DNA from: Bacteroidales bacterium
GTDB lineage: Bacteria; Bacteroidota; Bacteroidia; Bacteroidales; UBA1402
Direction of reading: 5' to 3'
DNA: 11,357 nt
Assembly: GCA_023230125.1 (NCBI GenBank)
Contig: JALNXZ010000028.1
Location: 1 to 11,357 of the forward strand
Below, one piece after another: positions 1-7,054 of the stretch. Within the stretch, counting starts at the first letter, position 1. Each line of letters opens with the position of its first letter. A model generated the notes under the pieces. The model was not told the DNA's origin. It was given only the letters and a program-made list of their open reading frames with translations, and did not search any database. The position numbers were made by a program, and so were the translations under genes.

Positions 1-1
1 A

Positions 2-310
2 GACAAAAAATTGTTCACCTGGGCAATAGAAGCCCAGGAGCGGGGAGCCGGGGAAATTTTGTTCACCAGTATGTCACACGATGGCGTGAAAATGGGTTAT
101 GCCAACGATGCCTTGAGCCGTTTGGCCGATAGCTTGTCCATACCAGTCATTGCTTCAGGAGGAGCTGGGGTAAAAGAACATTTCAGGGATGCGTTTCTCA
201 TCGGAAAAGCGGATGCGGCATTGGCTGCCAGTGTTTTCCACTTTGGCGAGATAACCATTCCGGATTTGAAAGATTACCTAAGCACTCAGGGTGTTGTGGT
301 TAGAAAATAA
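2..310 (+). CDS. hisF: Imidazole glycerol phosphate synthase cyclase subunit HisF (C-terminal part)
   Basis: HisF forms the (beta/alpha)8-barrel cyclase half of imidazole glycerol phosphate synthase. It uses ammonia from HisH to turn PRFAR into imidazole glycerol phosphate and AICAR in cytosolic histidine synthesis. About 102 residues are visible, open at the left edge, so the N-terminal catalytic Asp is outside the window. Recognisable family blocks are RGAGEILFTS, SHDGVKMGY (with the second catalytic Asp region), the phosphate-binding SGGAG loop and AALAASVFHFGEI, ending in LSTQGVVVRK. The TTG at 11 is only an internal leucine codon, since the frame runs through it from the window edge. hisIE follows after 19 nt, so the two are almost certainly co-transcribed as the end of a his operon (usual order hisH-hisA-hisF-hisIE). 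Nothing looks broken. Identification is very secure. Confidence 0.97.
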   Translation, partial: DKKLFTWAIEAQERGAGEILFTSMSHDGVKMGYANDALSRLADSLSIPVIASGGAGVKEHFRDAFLIGKADAALAASVFHFGEITIPDLKDYLSTQGVVVRK

Positions 311-329
311 AAGTTATAATTATAGTCTT

Positions 330-926
330 ATGAACTTAGATTACAGTAAATTGAATGGTTTGGTGCCTGCTATTATCCAAGACGCAAAAACTGGAAAAGT
401 TTTGATGCTGGGTTTCATGAATGAAGAAGCCTTTGCCAAAACCAGGGAAACCGGACAAGTATGTTTTTTCAGCCGTACCAAACAACGTCTTTGGACGAAA
501 GGTGAGGAAAGTGGAAATTATTTGAATGTGGTTTCTATAAAAGAAGATTGCGATCACGACACTTTACTGATTCAGGCCAATCCTGTTGGCCCTGTATGTC
601 ATATGGGATGGGATACTTGTTTCAATGAAGAGAACCAAATCGGCGATTTTGAATTTTTACGTTATTTGCAAGACTTTATTGGTCATCGATATCAGGAAAA
701 ACCGGAGAATTCTTATACGACATCTTTGTTTAACAGCGGTGTGAACCGTATGGCACAGAAAGTTGGAGAAGAGGCTGTTGAAACTGTCATTGAAGCGACA
801 AATGGTACTGACGAACGTTTTCTGTATGAAGCGTCTGATTTGGTCTATCACTTGATTGTGTTGCTTACCAGTAAGGGATACCGCCTGGAAGATTTGGGCA
901 GGGAATTGAAGAAAAGACATCAATAA
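330..926 (+). CDS. hisIE: Bifunctional phosphoribosyl-AMP cyclohydrolase / phosphoribosyl-ATP pyrophosphatase HisIE
   Basis: This fused enzyme carries out the second and third steps of histidine synthesis: hydrolysis of phosphoribosyl-ATP to phosphoribosyl-AMP (C-terminal HisE) and ring opening (N-terminal HisI). Counted from the ATG at 330 it has 198 residues, close to the usual ~200. The HisI part (about 1-110) has LWTKGEESGN, the metal-binding EDCDHD (Asp73, 75, 77), and the zinc cysteines Cys90 in PVCH and Cys97 in DTCF. The HisE part (about 111-198) is a MazG-like helical domain with KVGEEAVETVIEA and EASDLVYHL, whose Glu/Asp residues bind Mg. An upstream ATG at 291 is in frame but lies inside hisF and adds 13 non-conserved residues. 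The start at 330 aligns better with the family and leaves a 19-nt gap after hisF. The gene ends the his operon. Confidence 0.96.
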   Translation: MNLDYSKLNGLVPAIIQDAKTGKVLMLGFMNEEAFAKTRETGQVCFFSRTKQRLWTKGEESGNYLNVVSIKEDCDHDTLLIQANPVGPVCHMGWDTCFNEENQIGDFEFLRYLQDFIGHRYQEKPENSYTTSLFNSGVNRMAQKVGEEAVETVIEATNGTDERFLYEASDLVYHLIVLLTSKGYRLEDLGRELKKRHQ

Positions 927-986
927 TAACTGGCAGCGTTGTGCTAATACCAGACGAAAAGGGCTTTCTATAAAACAATATACAAA

Positions 987-1655
987 ATGGACGAGGATAT
1001 TCTAATTCAATATAAAGGTGTTGATGTTTGTAGAGAAGAATTTACGGTTCTTCATAACCTCAACCTTGAGGTTCACAAAGGTGAATTTGTCTATATTATC
1101 GGAAAAGTAGGTTCAGGTAAAAGCAGCCTGCTTAAGACCATGTATAATGATGTACCTGTGTTTGTTGGGACTGCGCGCATTTTTGAATATGACCTGACCC
1201 GTCTGAAAAGCAAACAGATACCTTTTTTACGCCGTCGTTTGGGTATTGTATTCCAGGATTTTCAACTGTTGATAGACCGTAGTGTGGAAGAAAATCTGGC
1301 ATTTGTCCTTAAATCAACCGGCTGGAAAAACAAGCCGCAAATTGATGATCGTATCAAAGAGGTGCTTGATCAGGTCGGAATGTCCAATAAAGGTTATAAA
1401 ATGCCACATGAGCTATCCGGAGGTGAACAGCAAAGAATTGTCATGGCCAGAGCATTGCTCAATTATCCGGATATAATCTTGGCAGACGAACCTACCGGGA
1501 ACCTTGATCCGGAAACAGGTAGCGAAATTGTGAAGTTGTTGCACAGCATACGAGAATCAGGCACGACTGTGCTCATGAGTACCCATAATCTGGGCTTTGT
1601 CAAGAGTTATCCCGGCCGTATCCTAAAATGTGAAAATAACAGGTTGATTGAATAA
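987..1655 (+). CDS. ftsE: FtsE-like cell-division ABC transporter ATPase
   Basis: A 222-residue ABC ATPase of the FtsE/LolD/MacB class. FtsE pairs with the membrane protein FtsX and controls peptidoglycan hydrolases at the division site. The nucleotide-binding domain is complete: Walker A GKVGSGKSS (39-47), Q-loop VFQDFQ (Gln90), signature LSGGEQQR (143-150), Walker B IILADE (163-168), D-loop GNLD, and switch His200 in STHN. The Walker A reads GKVGSGK rather than the GPSGAGK of proteobacterial FtsE; from memory this variant is usual in Bacteroidota FtsE. No ftsX or other permease lies in the window, so its partner is encoded elsewhere. The gene starts 60 nt after hisIE. I see no promoter box or terminator in that gap, so read-through from the his operon is likely. 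Another LolD-like role is possible, because neighbours do not settle the partner. Confidence 0.85.
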   Translation: MDEDILIQYKGVDVCREEFTVLHNLNLEVHKGEFVYIIGKVGSGKSSLLKTMYNDVPVFVGTARIFEYDLTRLKSKQIPFLRRRLGIVFQDFQLLIDRSVEENLAFVLKSTGWKNKPQIDDRIKEVLDQVGMSNKGYKMPHELSGGEQQRIVMARALLNYPDIILADEPTGNLDPETGSEIVKLLHSIRESGTTVLMSTHNLGFVKSYPGRILKCENNRLIE

Positions 1656-1662
1656 AAAAATG

Positions 1663-1690
1663 TACCTTTGCGACTGGTTGCACAAAGGTA
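1663..1690 (+). promoter_or_regulatory. Palindromic -7 promoter box ahead of lysC
   Basis: TACCTTTG at 1663-1670 matches the Bacteroidota -7 consensus TAnnTTTG, 96 nt before the lysC ATG. A perfect reverse complement, CAAAGGTA, follows at 1683-1690 after a 12-nt spacer, so a -7 box points in each direction. The nearest upstream TTG (1644-1646, in the end of ftsE) is 16 nt from the box, shorter than the usual ~19-20, so the -33 element is weak. If the box is used, the lysC leader is about 90 nt. I see no lysine-riboswitch fold in it. Confidence 0.45.
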
Positions 1691-1766
1691 TGAATATGTC
1701 TGTTTATGGCGTATGTCAACCACTTAAAGCGACAGAATTAAAACAAACCAATAAAGCAACAATAAA

Positions 1767-3089
1767 ATGAAAGTGCTAAAGTTTGGTGGTACTTCAGTAG
1801 GGTCCGCCCAAAGTATGAAACAAGTATCCAATCTCATCCTCGATGGTCAAAAGAAAATTGTTGTACTATCGGCTATGTCCGGAACAACCAATACCTTGGT
1901 GGAAATTTCGGATTACTTGTACAAACGCAATCCTGATGCAGCCAATGAGACTATTAACAAGTTAGCACTCAAATATGCCGGCGTTGTTGAAGAATTGTAT
2001 TCCACCGAAGAATATAAAAAAAAGGTGTGGGATATCATTCAATCACATTTTGACTATATCCGTAGTTTTACAAACAACTTGTTCACCCTTTTTGAAGAGA
2101 AAGTGATTTTATCTCAGGGAGAATTGCTTTCTACAACCATATTTACGAACTACCTCAATGAAAAAGAGGTGAAGGCATTTTTATTGCCTGCTTTGGAATT
2201 TATGCGCGTTGACAAGAACGGTGAACCGGATTCTGAATATATTCATGAAAATCTAATCAAACAGTTGGCTTTGTATCCAGATGCGGATATCTATATCACA
2301 CAAGGTTTTATATGCCTGAATGCTTATGGTGAAGTAGATAACCTTTTGCGCGGAGGAAGTGACTACTCTGCTTCTTTGATTGGAGCTGCCATAAAAGCTG
2401 AAGAGATTCAGATCTGGACTGATATTGATGGAATGCACAACAACGATCCTCGTTTTGTGGATAAGACTGCTCCTGTTGCAAATCTTCACTTTGAAGAGGC
2501 AGCAGAGTTGGCATATTTCGGTGCAAAAATTTTGCACCCGACTTGTATCCTTCCTGCAAAATTGGCAAATATTCCGGTACGTTTGTTGAATACCATGCAG
2601 CCTGAAACCTTTGGAACAATGATTTCCAATAAAACAGAAAAAAATAAGATCAAGGCTGTTGCAGCCAAGGATGGCATTACAGCCATCAAGATCCAATCCG
2701 GACGTATGCTTCTGGCCTATGGCTTCCTGCGCAAAATATTTGAAATATTTGAGAGTTATCAGACTCCTATTGATATGATCTGCACCTCTGAAGTTGGGGT
2801 TTCACTTTCTATCGATAAAAATAAACACTTACAGGAAATCATCGACGAACTTAAAAAATACGGAACAGTCACTGTTGATACCGATATGGTCATCATTTGT
2901 GTGGTTGGAGACCTGGAATGGGATAATGTTGGTTTTGAATCACGTGTTCTGCAAGCCATTAAGGATGTCCCCGTTCGTATGATATCATACGGAGGTAGCA
3001 ATTACAATATTTCAATGCTTGTGAAAGCGTCAGATAAACAAAGAGCCATGCAGGCTTTGAGTGACCATCTTTTTAACAACAAATATTAA
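1767..3089 (+). CDS. lysC: Aspartate kinase (monofunctional, LysC/AKIII type)
   Basis: It phosphorylates aspartate with ATP in the first committed step to lysine, threonine, methionine and diaminopimelate; cytosolic. At 440 residues it matches monofunctional LysC-type kinases (E. coli AKIII has 449). The N-terminal kinase domain shows KFGGTSV (5-11), VLSAMSGTTN, GGSDYSA (196-202) and WTDIDGMHNNDPR (217-229). The C-terminal half (about 305-438) holds two ACT domains, including CTSEVGVSLSID (339-350), the counterpart of the AKIII lysine-binding segment TSEVSVALTLD. By my alignment the AKIII Ser321 position is Ala317 here, while the Asp and Ser-Glu contacts remain. Feedback by lysine is therefore plausible but not proven. 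There is no fused homoserine dehydrogenase, unlike ThrA/MetL. lysA follows after 30 nt, making a dedicated lysine/DAP pair. Confidence 0.95.
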   Translation: MKVLKFGGTSVGSAQSMKQVSNLILDGQKKIVVLSAMSGTTNTLVEISDYLYKRNPDAANETINKLALKYAGVVEELYSTEEYKKKVWDIIQSHFDYIRSFTNNLFTLFEEKVILSQGELLSTTIFTNYLNEKEVKAFLLPALEFMRVDKNGEPDSEYIHENLIKQLALYPDADIYITQGFICLNAYGEVDNLLRGGSDYSASLIGAAIKAEEIQIWTDIDGMHNNDPRFVDKTAPVANLHFEEAAELAYFGAKILHPTCILPAKLANIPVRLLNTMQPETFGTMISNKTEKNKIKAVAAKDGITAIKIQSGRMLLAYGFLRKIFEIFESYQTPIDMICTSEVGVSLSIDKNKHLQEIIDELKKYGTVTVDTDMVIICVVGDLEWDNVGFESRVLQAIKDVPVRMISYGGSNYNISMLVKASDKQRAMQALSDHLFNNKY

Positions 3090-3119
3090 TCAAGCCATAG
3101 GCTTACGTATCATACATTT

Positions 3120-4280
3120 ATGGATACAAAAGGAAAGTTTCCCTTGGATAAATTTCCCAAACTGGAGACACCATTTTATTATTACGATATAAACGTATTG
3201 AACCGGACGCTGGACTCTCTAACAACAGAAGCCGAAAAATTTAATTTCAAGGTTCATTATGCCTTGAAAGCCAATGCGAATCCACGTATTCTTTCCATTA
3301 TACATGGTTATGGTTTGGGGGCCGATTGTGTGAGCGGTGGTGAGATCCGTGCTGCCATCCAGGCTGGTTTTCCCGTATCCAGAATTGTATTTGCCGGAGT
3401 AGGCAAGGCTGATTGGGAAATCAATTTGGCACTCGATTATAATATTTTTTGCTTCAATGTTGAATCAATACCTGAATTGGAAGTAATCAATGAATTTGCT
3501 GCGAAAAAGGGAAAAACAGCCAACATTGCTGTAAGAATCAATCCGAATGTTAAGGCTGATACCCATCACTATATTTCAACCGGCCGTGAAGAGAATAAGT
3601 TTGGAATTGCACTCGGTGATGTGGAAAAATTTATTGATGCGGTCGAATCGTTCTCCAACGTCAAGCTGGTTGGCTTGCATTTTCATATTGGTTCCCAAAT
3701 ACTGGAGATGAATAATTTTGCCGGACTTTGCAGCCGTGTCAATGAACTGCAGGACCAATTGGCAAAACGAAATATGGTGGTTGAACATATCAATGTCGGT
3801 GGTGGACTGGGGATAGATTACCATTATCCGGAAAGACAATCTGTTCCGAATTTTGCAGATTATTTCAAGACTTTCAGGAGTATGCTGAAATTGCGTGATG
3901 GTCAGACCGTTCATTTTGAGCCGGGCCGTTCCGTGGTTGGACAGTGCGGCAGTTTGATTACCAAAGTGCTTTATGTCAAGGAAGGAACAAATAAGCAATT
4001 TTCGATTGTTGATGCAGGCATGACGGATTTGATACGTCCTGCGCTCTATCAGGCTTACCATAAAATTGAAAACTGTTCCTCTGAAAAACCCATCCAGAAG
4101 TATGATGTGGTTGGTCCGATTTGTGAATCTTCCGATTGCTTCGGAAAGGATGTTGAACTGAATGGTACAAAGCGCGGTGATTATCTAGCTATCCGTTCGG
4201 CCGGAGCCTATGGGGAAGTCATGGCTTCTCAGTATAACTTGCGTCGTTTGCCACAAGCTTGTTTTTCGGATGATATTTAA
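3120..4280 (+). CDS. lysA: Diaminopimelate decarboxylase
   Basis: A PLP-dependent fold-type III decarboxylase that converts meso-diaminopimelate to L-lysine, the last step of lysine synthesis, in the cytosol. It has 386 residues. The PLP Schiff-base lysine is Lys50 in HYALKANANPR. Other family blocks are GLGADCVSGGE (65-75), LHFHIGSQI (186-194), the phosphate-binding GGGLGIDY (227-234), HFEPGRSVVGQ (265-275), CESSD with catalytic Cys335, and SAGAYGEVMAS (360-370), whose Tyr364 contacts PLP/substrate. The CESSD motif and substrate blocks favour DAP over arginine or ornithine decarboxylase. The 30-nt gap to lysC lacks a promoter box, so co-transcription is expected. All key residues are present and both ends look natural. 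Confidence 0.95.
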   Translation: MDTKGKFPLDKFPKLETPFYYYDINVLNRTLDSLTTEAEKFNFKVHYALKANANPRILSIIHGYGLGADCVSGGEIRAAIQAGFPVSRIVFAGVGKADWEINLALDYNIFCFNVESIPELEVINEFAAKKGKTANIAVRINPNVKADTHHYISTGREENKFGIALGDVEKFIDAVESFSNVKLVGLHFHIGSQILEMNNFAGLCSRVNELQDQLAKRNMVVEHINVGGGLGIDYHYPERQSVPNFADYFKTFRSMLKLRDGQTVHFEPGRSVVGQCGSLITKVLYVKEGTNKQFSIVDAGMTDLIRPALYQAYHKIENCSSEKPIQKYDVVGPICESSDCFGKDVELNGTKRGDYLAIRSAGAYGEVMASQYNLRRLPQACFSDDI

Positions 4281-4323
4281 GAAAAACGTTTCTTTGTAAA
4301 TTTAACCGATACAGGATATAAAT

Positions 4324-5508
4324 ATGATTTTTGACTGGTTTCAACTGTCTCTTATAGAGTGGATATTTGTGGCATCGCTGTTTTTTGCATTTTTCTTACA
4401 GCTTTTCTTTTATCTATATTATTATCGTGGTGTTCTGAAAAAATCAAACCGTGTTCGTAACGGCAAAGCAACCTACGAGACTGCGCAACCTCCGGTCAGT
4501 ATCATTATCTGCGCGCGAAATCAGGCTTTTAGTCTTGAACAAAATTTGCCTTTGATATTGGAACAGGATTATCCTGATTTTCAGGTTGTTGTTGTGAATG
4601 ATGCTTCCACGGATGATACGGAGAATGTTTTAGTTCGTTTAGAACAAAGCCATCATAATTTATACCATACCTTTGTTCCTATTGGTGTACAGAGTGTCAG
4701 CGCAAAAAAAATGGCCATGACAATAGGTATAAAAGCTGCCAAATATGACATTTTGTTATTGACCGAAGCAAACTGTATACCAATCAGCAACCAATGGATA
4801 TCATCCATAATGCGACACTTTGATGCGAAATGCGACATTGTCTTTGGCTATAGTTCCTATAAAACAGTCAAGGGTTTTCTTAATTATTTGGTCACTTATG
4901 ATACCTTGTTTACAGCACTTCAATTCATGGGGTTTGCAGAAATCGGAAGGCCATACATGGGCTTTGGCCAAAATTTGGCATATCGTAAAGATCTTTTCTT
5001 CAAGAACAGAGGTTTTGCTTCACATCTGAATTTGAAATCAGGCGAAGATGATTTATTTGTGGGAGAAATCGCAAACACAACCAATACAAATATTGATGTT
5101 TCACCCGAGAGTAAAATTATGGCCTATACCTCAGATATTTGGGATCATTGGAAAGAACAGAAGAAGGATCGTTTATCCACATCTTCCTTTTACAGGGCAG
5201 GAACAAAATTCAGGTCAGGTATGGAAATATTCAGCCGTTTCCTGTTTTATGTCTTGTCGATAGGTCTATTGATTATTGGTATTTTGGGACAGAATATACC
5301 CATGATTGTCTTTTCCGGTGTGCTTTTCATCATCCGCTATATTTTGCAGCTTGAAGTCTTGAATAAAAGTGCAAAATGTTTTGATGAACATCGGTTTTAT
5401 CTTTCCATTCCTTTATTTGACATCTTGCTGCCAATGATGAATTTGTGGTTTCGGATAGTATGGATTTTCCACAAGGATAATTCCTATACGTGGCGGGTAT
5501 TGAAATAA
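4324..5508 (+). CDS. Membrane-anchored family 2 glycosyltransferase
   Basis: A 394-residue GT-A fold glycosyltransferase of the GT2 superfamily, probably acting at the inner membrane on a cell-surface glycan or lipid-linked sugar; donor and acceptor are unknown. One membrane helix lies near residues 12-33. The catalytic domain begins at VSIIICARNQ (58-67), continues with the nucleotide-binding VVVNDASTDDT (89-99), and reaches the ED motif EDDLF (241-245) as the general-base region. QKKDRLSTSSFYRAG sits where family members have the Q/RxxRW motif. Two or three more helices lie near 305-322, 326-345 and 358-383. The expected metal-binding DxD is TEANC (147-151), so the Asp pair is Glu-x-Asn. 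It starts 43 nt after lysA, possibly in the same transcript, and its last 25 bp overlap the convergent MATE gene. Fold assignment is firm; the product is not. Confidence 0.85.
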   Translation: MIFDWFQLSLIEWIFVASLFFAFFLQLFFYLYYYRGVLKKSNRVRNGKATYETAQPPVSIIICARNQAFSLEQNLPLILEQDYPDFQVVVVNDASTDDTENVLVRLEQSHHNLYHTFVPIGVQSVSAKKMAMTIGIKAAKYDILLLTEANCIPISNQWISSIMRHFDAKCDIVFGYSSYKTVKGFLNYLVTYDTLFTALQFMGFAEIGRPYMGFGQNLAYRKDLFFKNRGFASHLNLKSGEDDLFVGEIANTTNTNIDVSPESKIMAYTSDIWDHWKEQKKDRLSTSSFYRAGTKFRSGMEIFSRFLFYVLSIGLLIIGILGQNIPMIVFSGVLFIIRYILQLEVLNKSAKCFDEHRFYLSIPLFDILLPMMNLWFRIVWIFHKDNSYTWRVLK

Positions 5509-6923
5509 TCCTCTTCTTTTCGCATTTTTCTGATTAACCTGATTACACAAAGAGCTGTGGTAAAAGTTGCCAGGACATCACTGGTTGGAATAGCCATCCA
5601 GACTCCGTCCATTCCAAAATAGTGTGGTATGATCAATAAACCAGGAATTAAGAAAATAAACTGACGTGAGAGACTGAGAAAAATAGCGGTAGAGGCCTTG
5701 CCAATTGATTGGAAAAAGTTGGAAGAGACCATCTGAAAACCGATGATGGGAAACATCATCATCGCAAGACTCAAAGCCTTTTTAGATTGGTAAATAAGTT
5801 CTGCGTTGTTGGTAAATGCTGAAACAATGCTTGTTGGAAATAATAAGGTTATGGCAAATCCAAACGTCGTTACTATGGTTGCTGCCAACACGGTCAACTT
5901 GTAAACCTTACGGACCCTATCATTCTTGCGGGCTCCAAAATTAAAACCGGCAATAGGCTGCATGCCCATATTGAGTCCCATGACGATCATCACAAAAAGC
6001 AGGGCTACACTGTTGACAATGCCATAAGCTCCGATAGCCATATCGCTATGCTTTCCGCCATATTTTACGAGACTGATGTTCACAATCATTGCAATCAAAC
6101 TTGAACCTACATTCATTAGGAATGGAGCCAGTCCAATGGATAGAATATCCCCGATGATGCGCTTTTTTAGTTTAAAGAACCCCCTTTGAAAATGGAGGTA
6201 GCTGCTTTTGTTCATGAAGTGTGCCATAACCCAGATAAACCCACATAATTGCGCAATGGCGGTAGCTGTCGCCGCTCCTCTGATGCCCCAATGAAAAATA
6301 AAAATGAAAATGGGGGCAAGACAAAGATTGACAATAACGGTAAGGAGTGAAGACCACATGGCTTTTTTGGGATAACCAGAAGCACGCATGACATTGTTCA
6401 ACCCGATGAAATTATGGTTAAACAAGTTTGCAATCAATATGATTTGCATGAAATCCCTGGCATAGGGCAAAGTCGCCTCGCTTGCTCCGAAAGCGACTAA
6501 GATCGGATCTAGAAAAATTAACCCAATAACCGTAACGACAGTACCGATTATCAAATTTAATATAACGGTGTTCCCCAAAATGTTAGTTGCATCCTTATAA
6601 CGATTTTGTCCCAGACGGATGGAAACCATGGTTGATGCTCCGGCACCGATCATGGCGCCGAATGCAACCGTCAGGATCATGAGGGGCATGGTTAGTGCCA
6701 AACCTGAAATAGCCAGTGGTCCAACGCCGTTTCCGATAAATATCCGGTCTATAACGTTGTATAGAGAAGATGCTGTCATTCCTATGATGGCAGGCAAAGA
6801 ATAATGTAATAAAAGCTTACCGATTGGATCTGTCCCTAAGCGACTTGCATTACTTTTTTCAGAATTGCTTTTGGCAGCTTCTGTTAGATGTTCATCTACA
6901 GATTGAATGATATCTCCCGACAT
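5484..6923 (-). CDS. MATE family multidrug/sodium (or proton) antiporter, MepA-like
   Basis: A 479-residue inner-membrane exporter of the MATE superfamily, which uses Na+ or H+ gradients to expel cationic drugs or metabolites. Twelve hydrophobic segments form two pseudo-repeats. Typical family blocks are PAIIGMTASSLYNVIDRIFIG (44-64) in TM1-2, GAGASTMVSIRLG (93-105), NNVMRASGYPKKAM (176-189) and, in the second half, GMNMGMQP-type GLNMGMQPIAGFNFGAR (316-332). This pattern is closest to the MepA branch. About 33 polar residues precede TM1, rich in Ser, Glu and Asn; no later Met before residue 49 could serve as a start without losing TM1. The stop lies inside the converging glycosyltransferase gene. 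It is separated from the upstream sensory operon by a terminator and has a possible promoter of its own, so it is probably independent. The substrate cannot be read from sequence. Confidence 0.92.
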   Translation of the reverse strand: MSGDIIQSVDEHLTEAAKSNSEKSNASRLGTDPIGKLLLHYSLPAIIGMTASSLYNVIDRIFIGNGVGPLAISGLALTMPLMILTVAFGAMIGAGASTMVSIRLGQNRYKDATNILGNTVILNLIIGTVVTVIGLIFLDPILVAFGASEATLPYARDFMQIILIANLFNHNFIGLNNVMRASGYPKKAMWSSLLTVIVNLCLAPIFIFIFHWGIRGAATATAIAQLCGFIWVMAHFMNKSSYLHFQRGFFKLKKRIIGDILSIGLAPFLMNVGSSLIAMIVNISLVKYGGKHSDMAIGAYGIVNSVALLFVMIVMGLNMGMQPIAGFNFGARKNDRVRKVYKLTVLAATIVTTFGFAITLLFPTSIVSAFTNNAELIYQSKKALSLAMMMFPIIGFQMVSSNFFQSIGKASTAIFLSLSRQFIFLIPGLLIIPHYFGMDGVWMAIPTSDVLATFTTALCVIRLIRKMRKEEDYFNTRHV

Positions 6924-6964
6924 GTTGAGCTTGATCGCTTTAGTAAGATTATTGAAAACCGCTG

Positions 6965-6972
6965 CAAAAATA
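6965..6972 (-). promoter_or_regulatory. Possible -7 box for the MATE gene
   Basis: On the minus strand this reads TATTTTTG, matching TAnnTTTG, 41 nt before the MATE ATG and downstream of the terminator of the preceding operon, which is where a promoter is needed. I find no good TTG about 19-20 nt further upstream, and the surroundings are AT-rich, so a chance match is possible. Confidence 0.35.
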
Positions 6973-7004
6973 AGCTTTTTTTAGTAGAGAAGCATAACAT
7001 CGTA

Positions 7005-7035
7005 TAAAAAATAAGCTGTCTTAAAAGGACAGCTT
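7005..7035 (-). terminator. Intrinsic terminator of the sensory operon
   Basis: Read on the minus strand, an 8-bp perfect stem (AAGCTGTC / GACAGCTT, at 7028-7035 and 7013-7020) with a 7-nt loop is followed by A and six T residues (7006-7011). It begins 20 nt after the stop codon of the secreted-protein gene. This is a textbook rho-independent terminator, and it separates that operon from the MATE gene. Confidence 0.8.
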
Positions 7036-7054
7036 CCATAATTATTGATCATTG

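Noticed and set aside
291..329. Upstream in-frame ATG for hisIE
   Set aside because: It lies inside hisF and adds residues not typical of the family; the ATG at 330 fits better.
1675..1766. Lysine riboswitch (L box) in the lysC leader
   Set aside because: The leader is only about 90 nt, and I see no set of nested stems; L boxes are much longer.
2253..2696. Long minus-strand frames opposite lysC and lysA
   Set aside because: They lie entirely within well-conserved enzyme genes on the other strand and show no recognisable protein features.
4279..4294. Hairpin AAGAAA-AACG-TTTCTT after lysA as a terminator
   Set aside because: The stem is only six A/T-rich pairs and no T-run follows; read-through to the glycosyltransferase is as likely. 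A near -7 match, TTTCTTTG at 4289-4296, has one mismatch and no -33 box.
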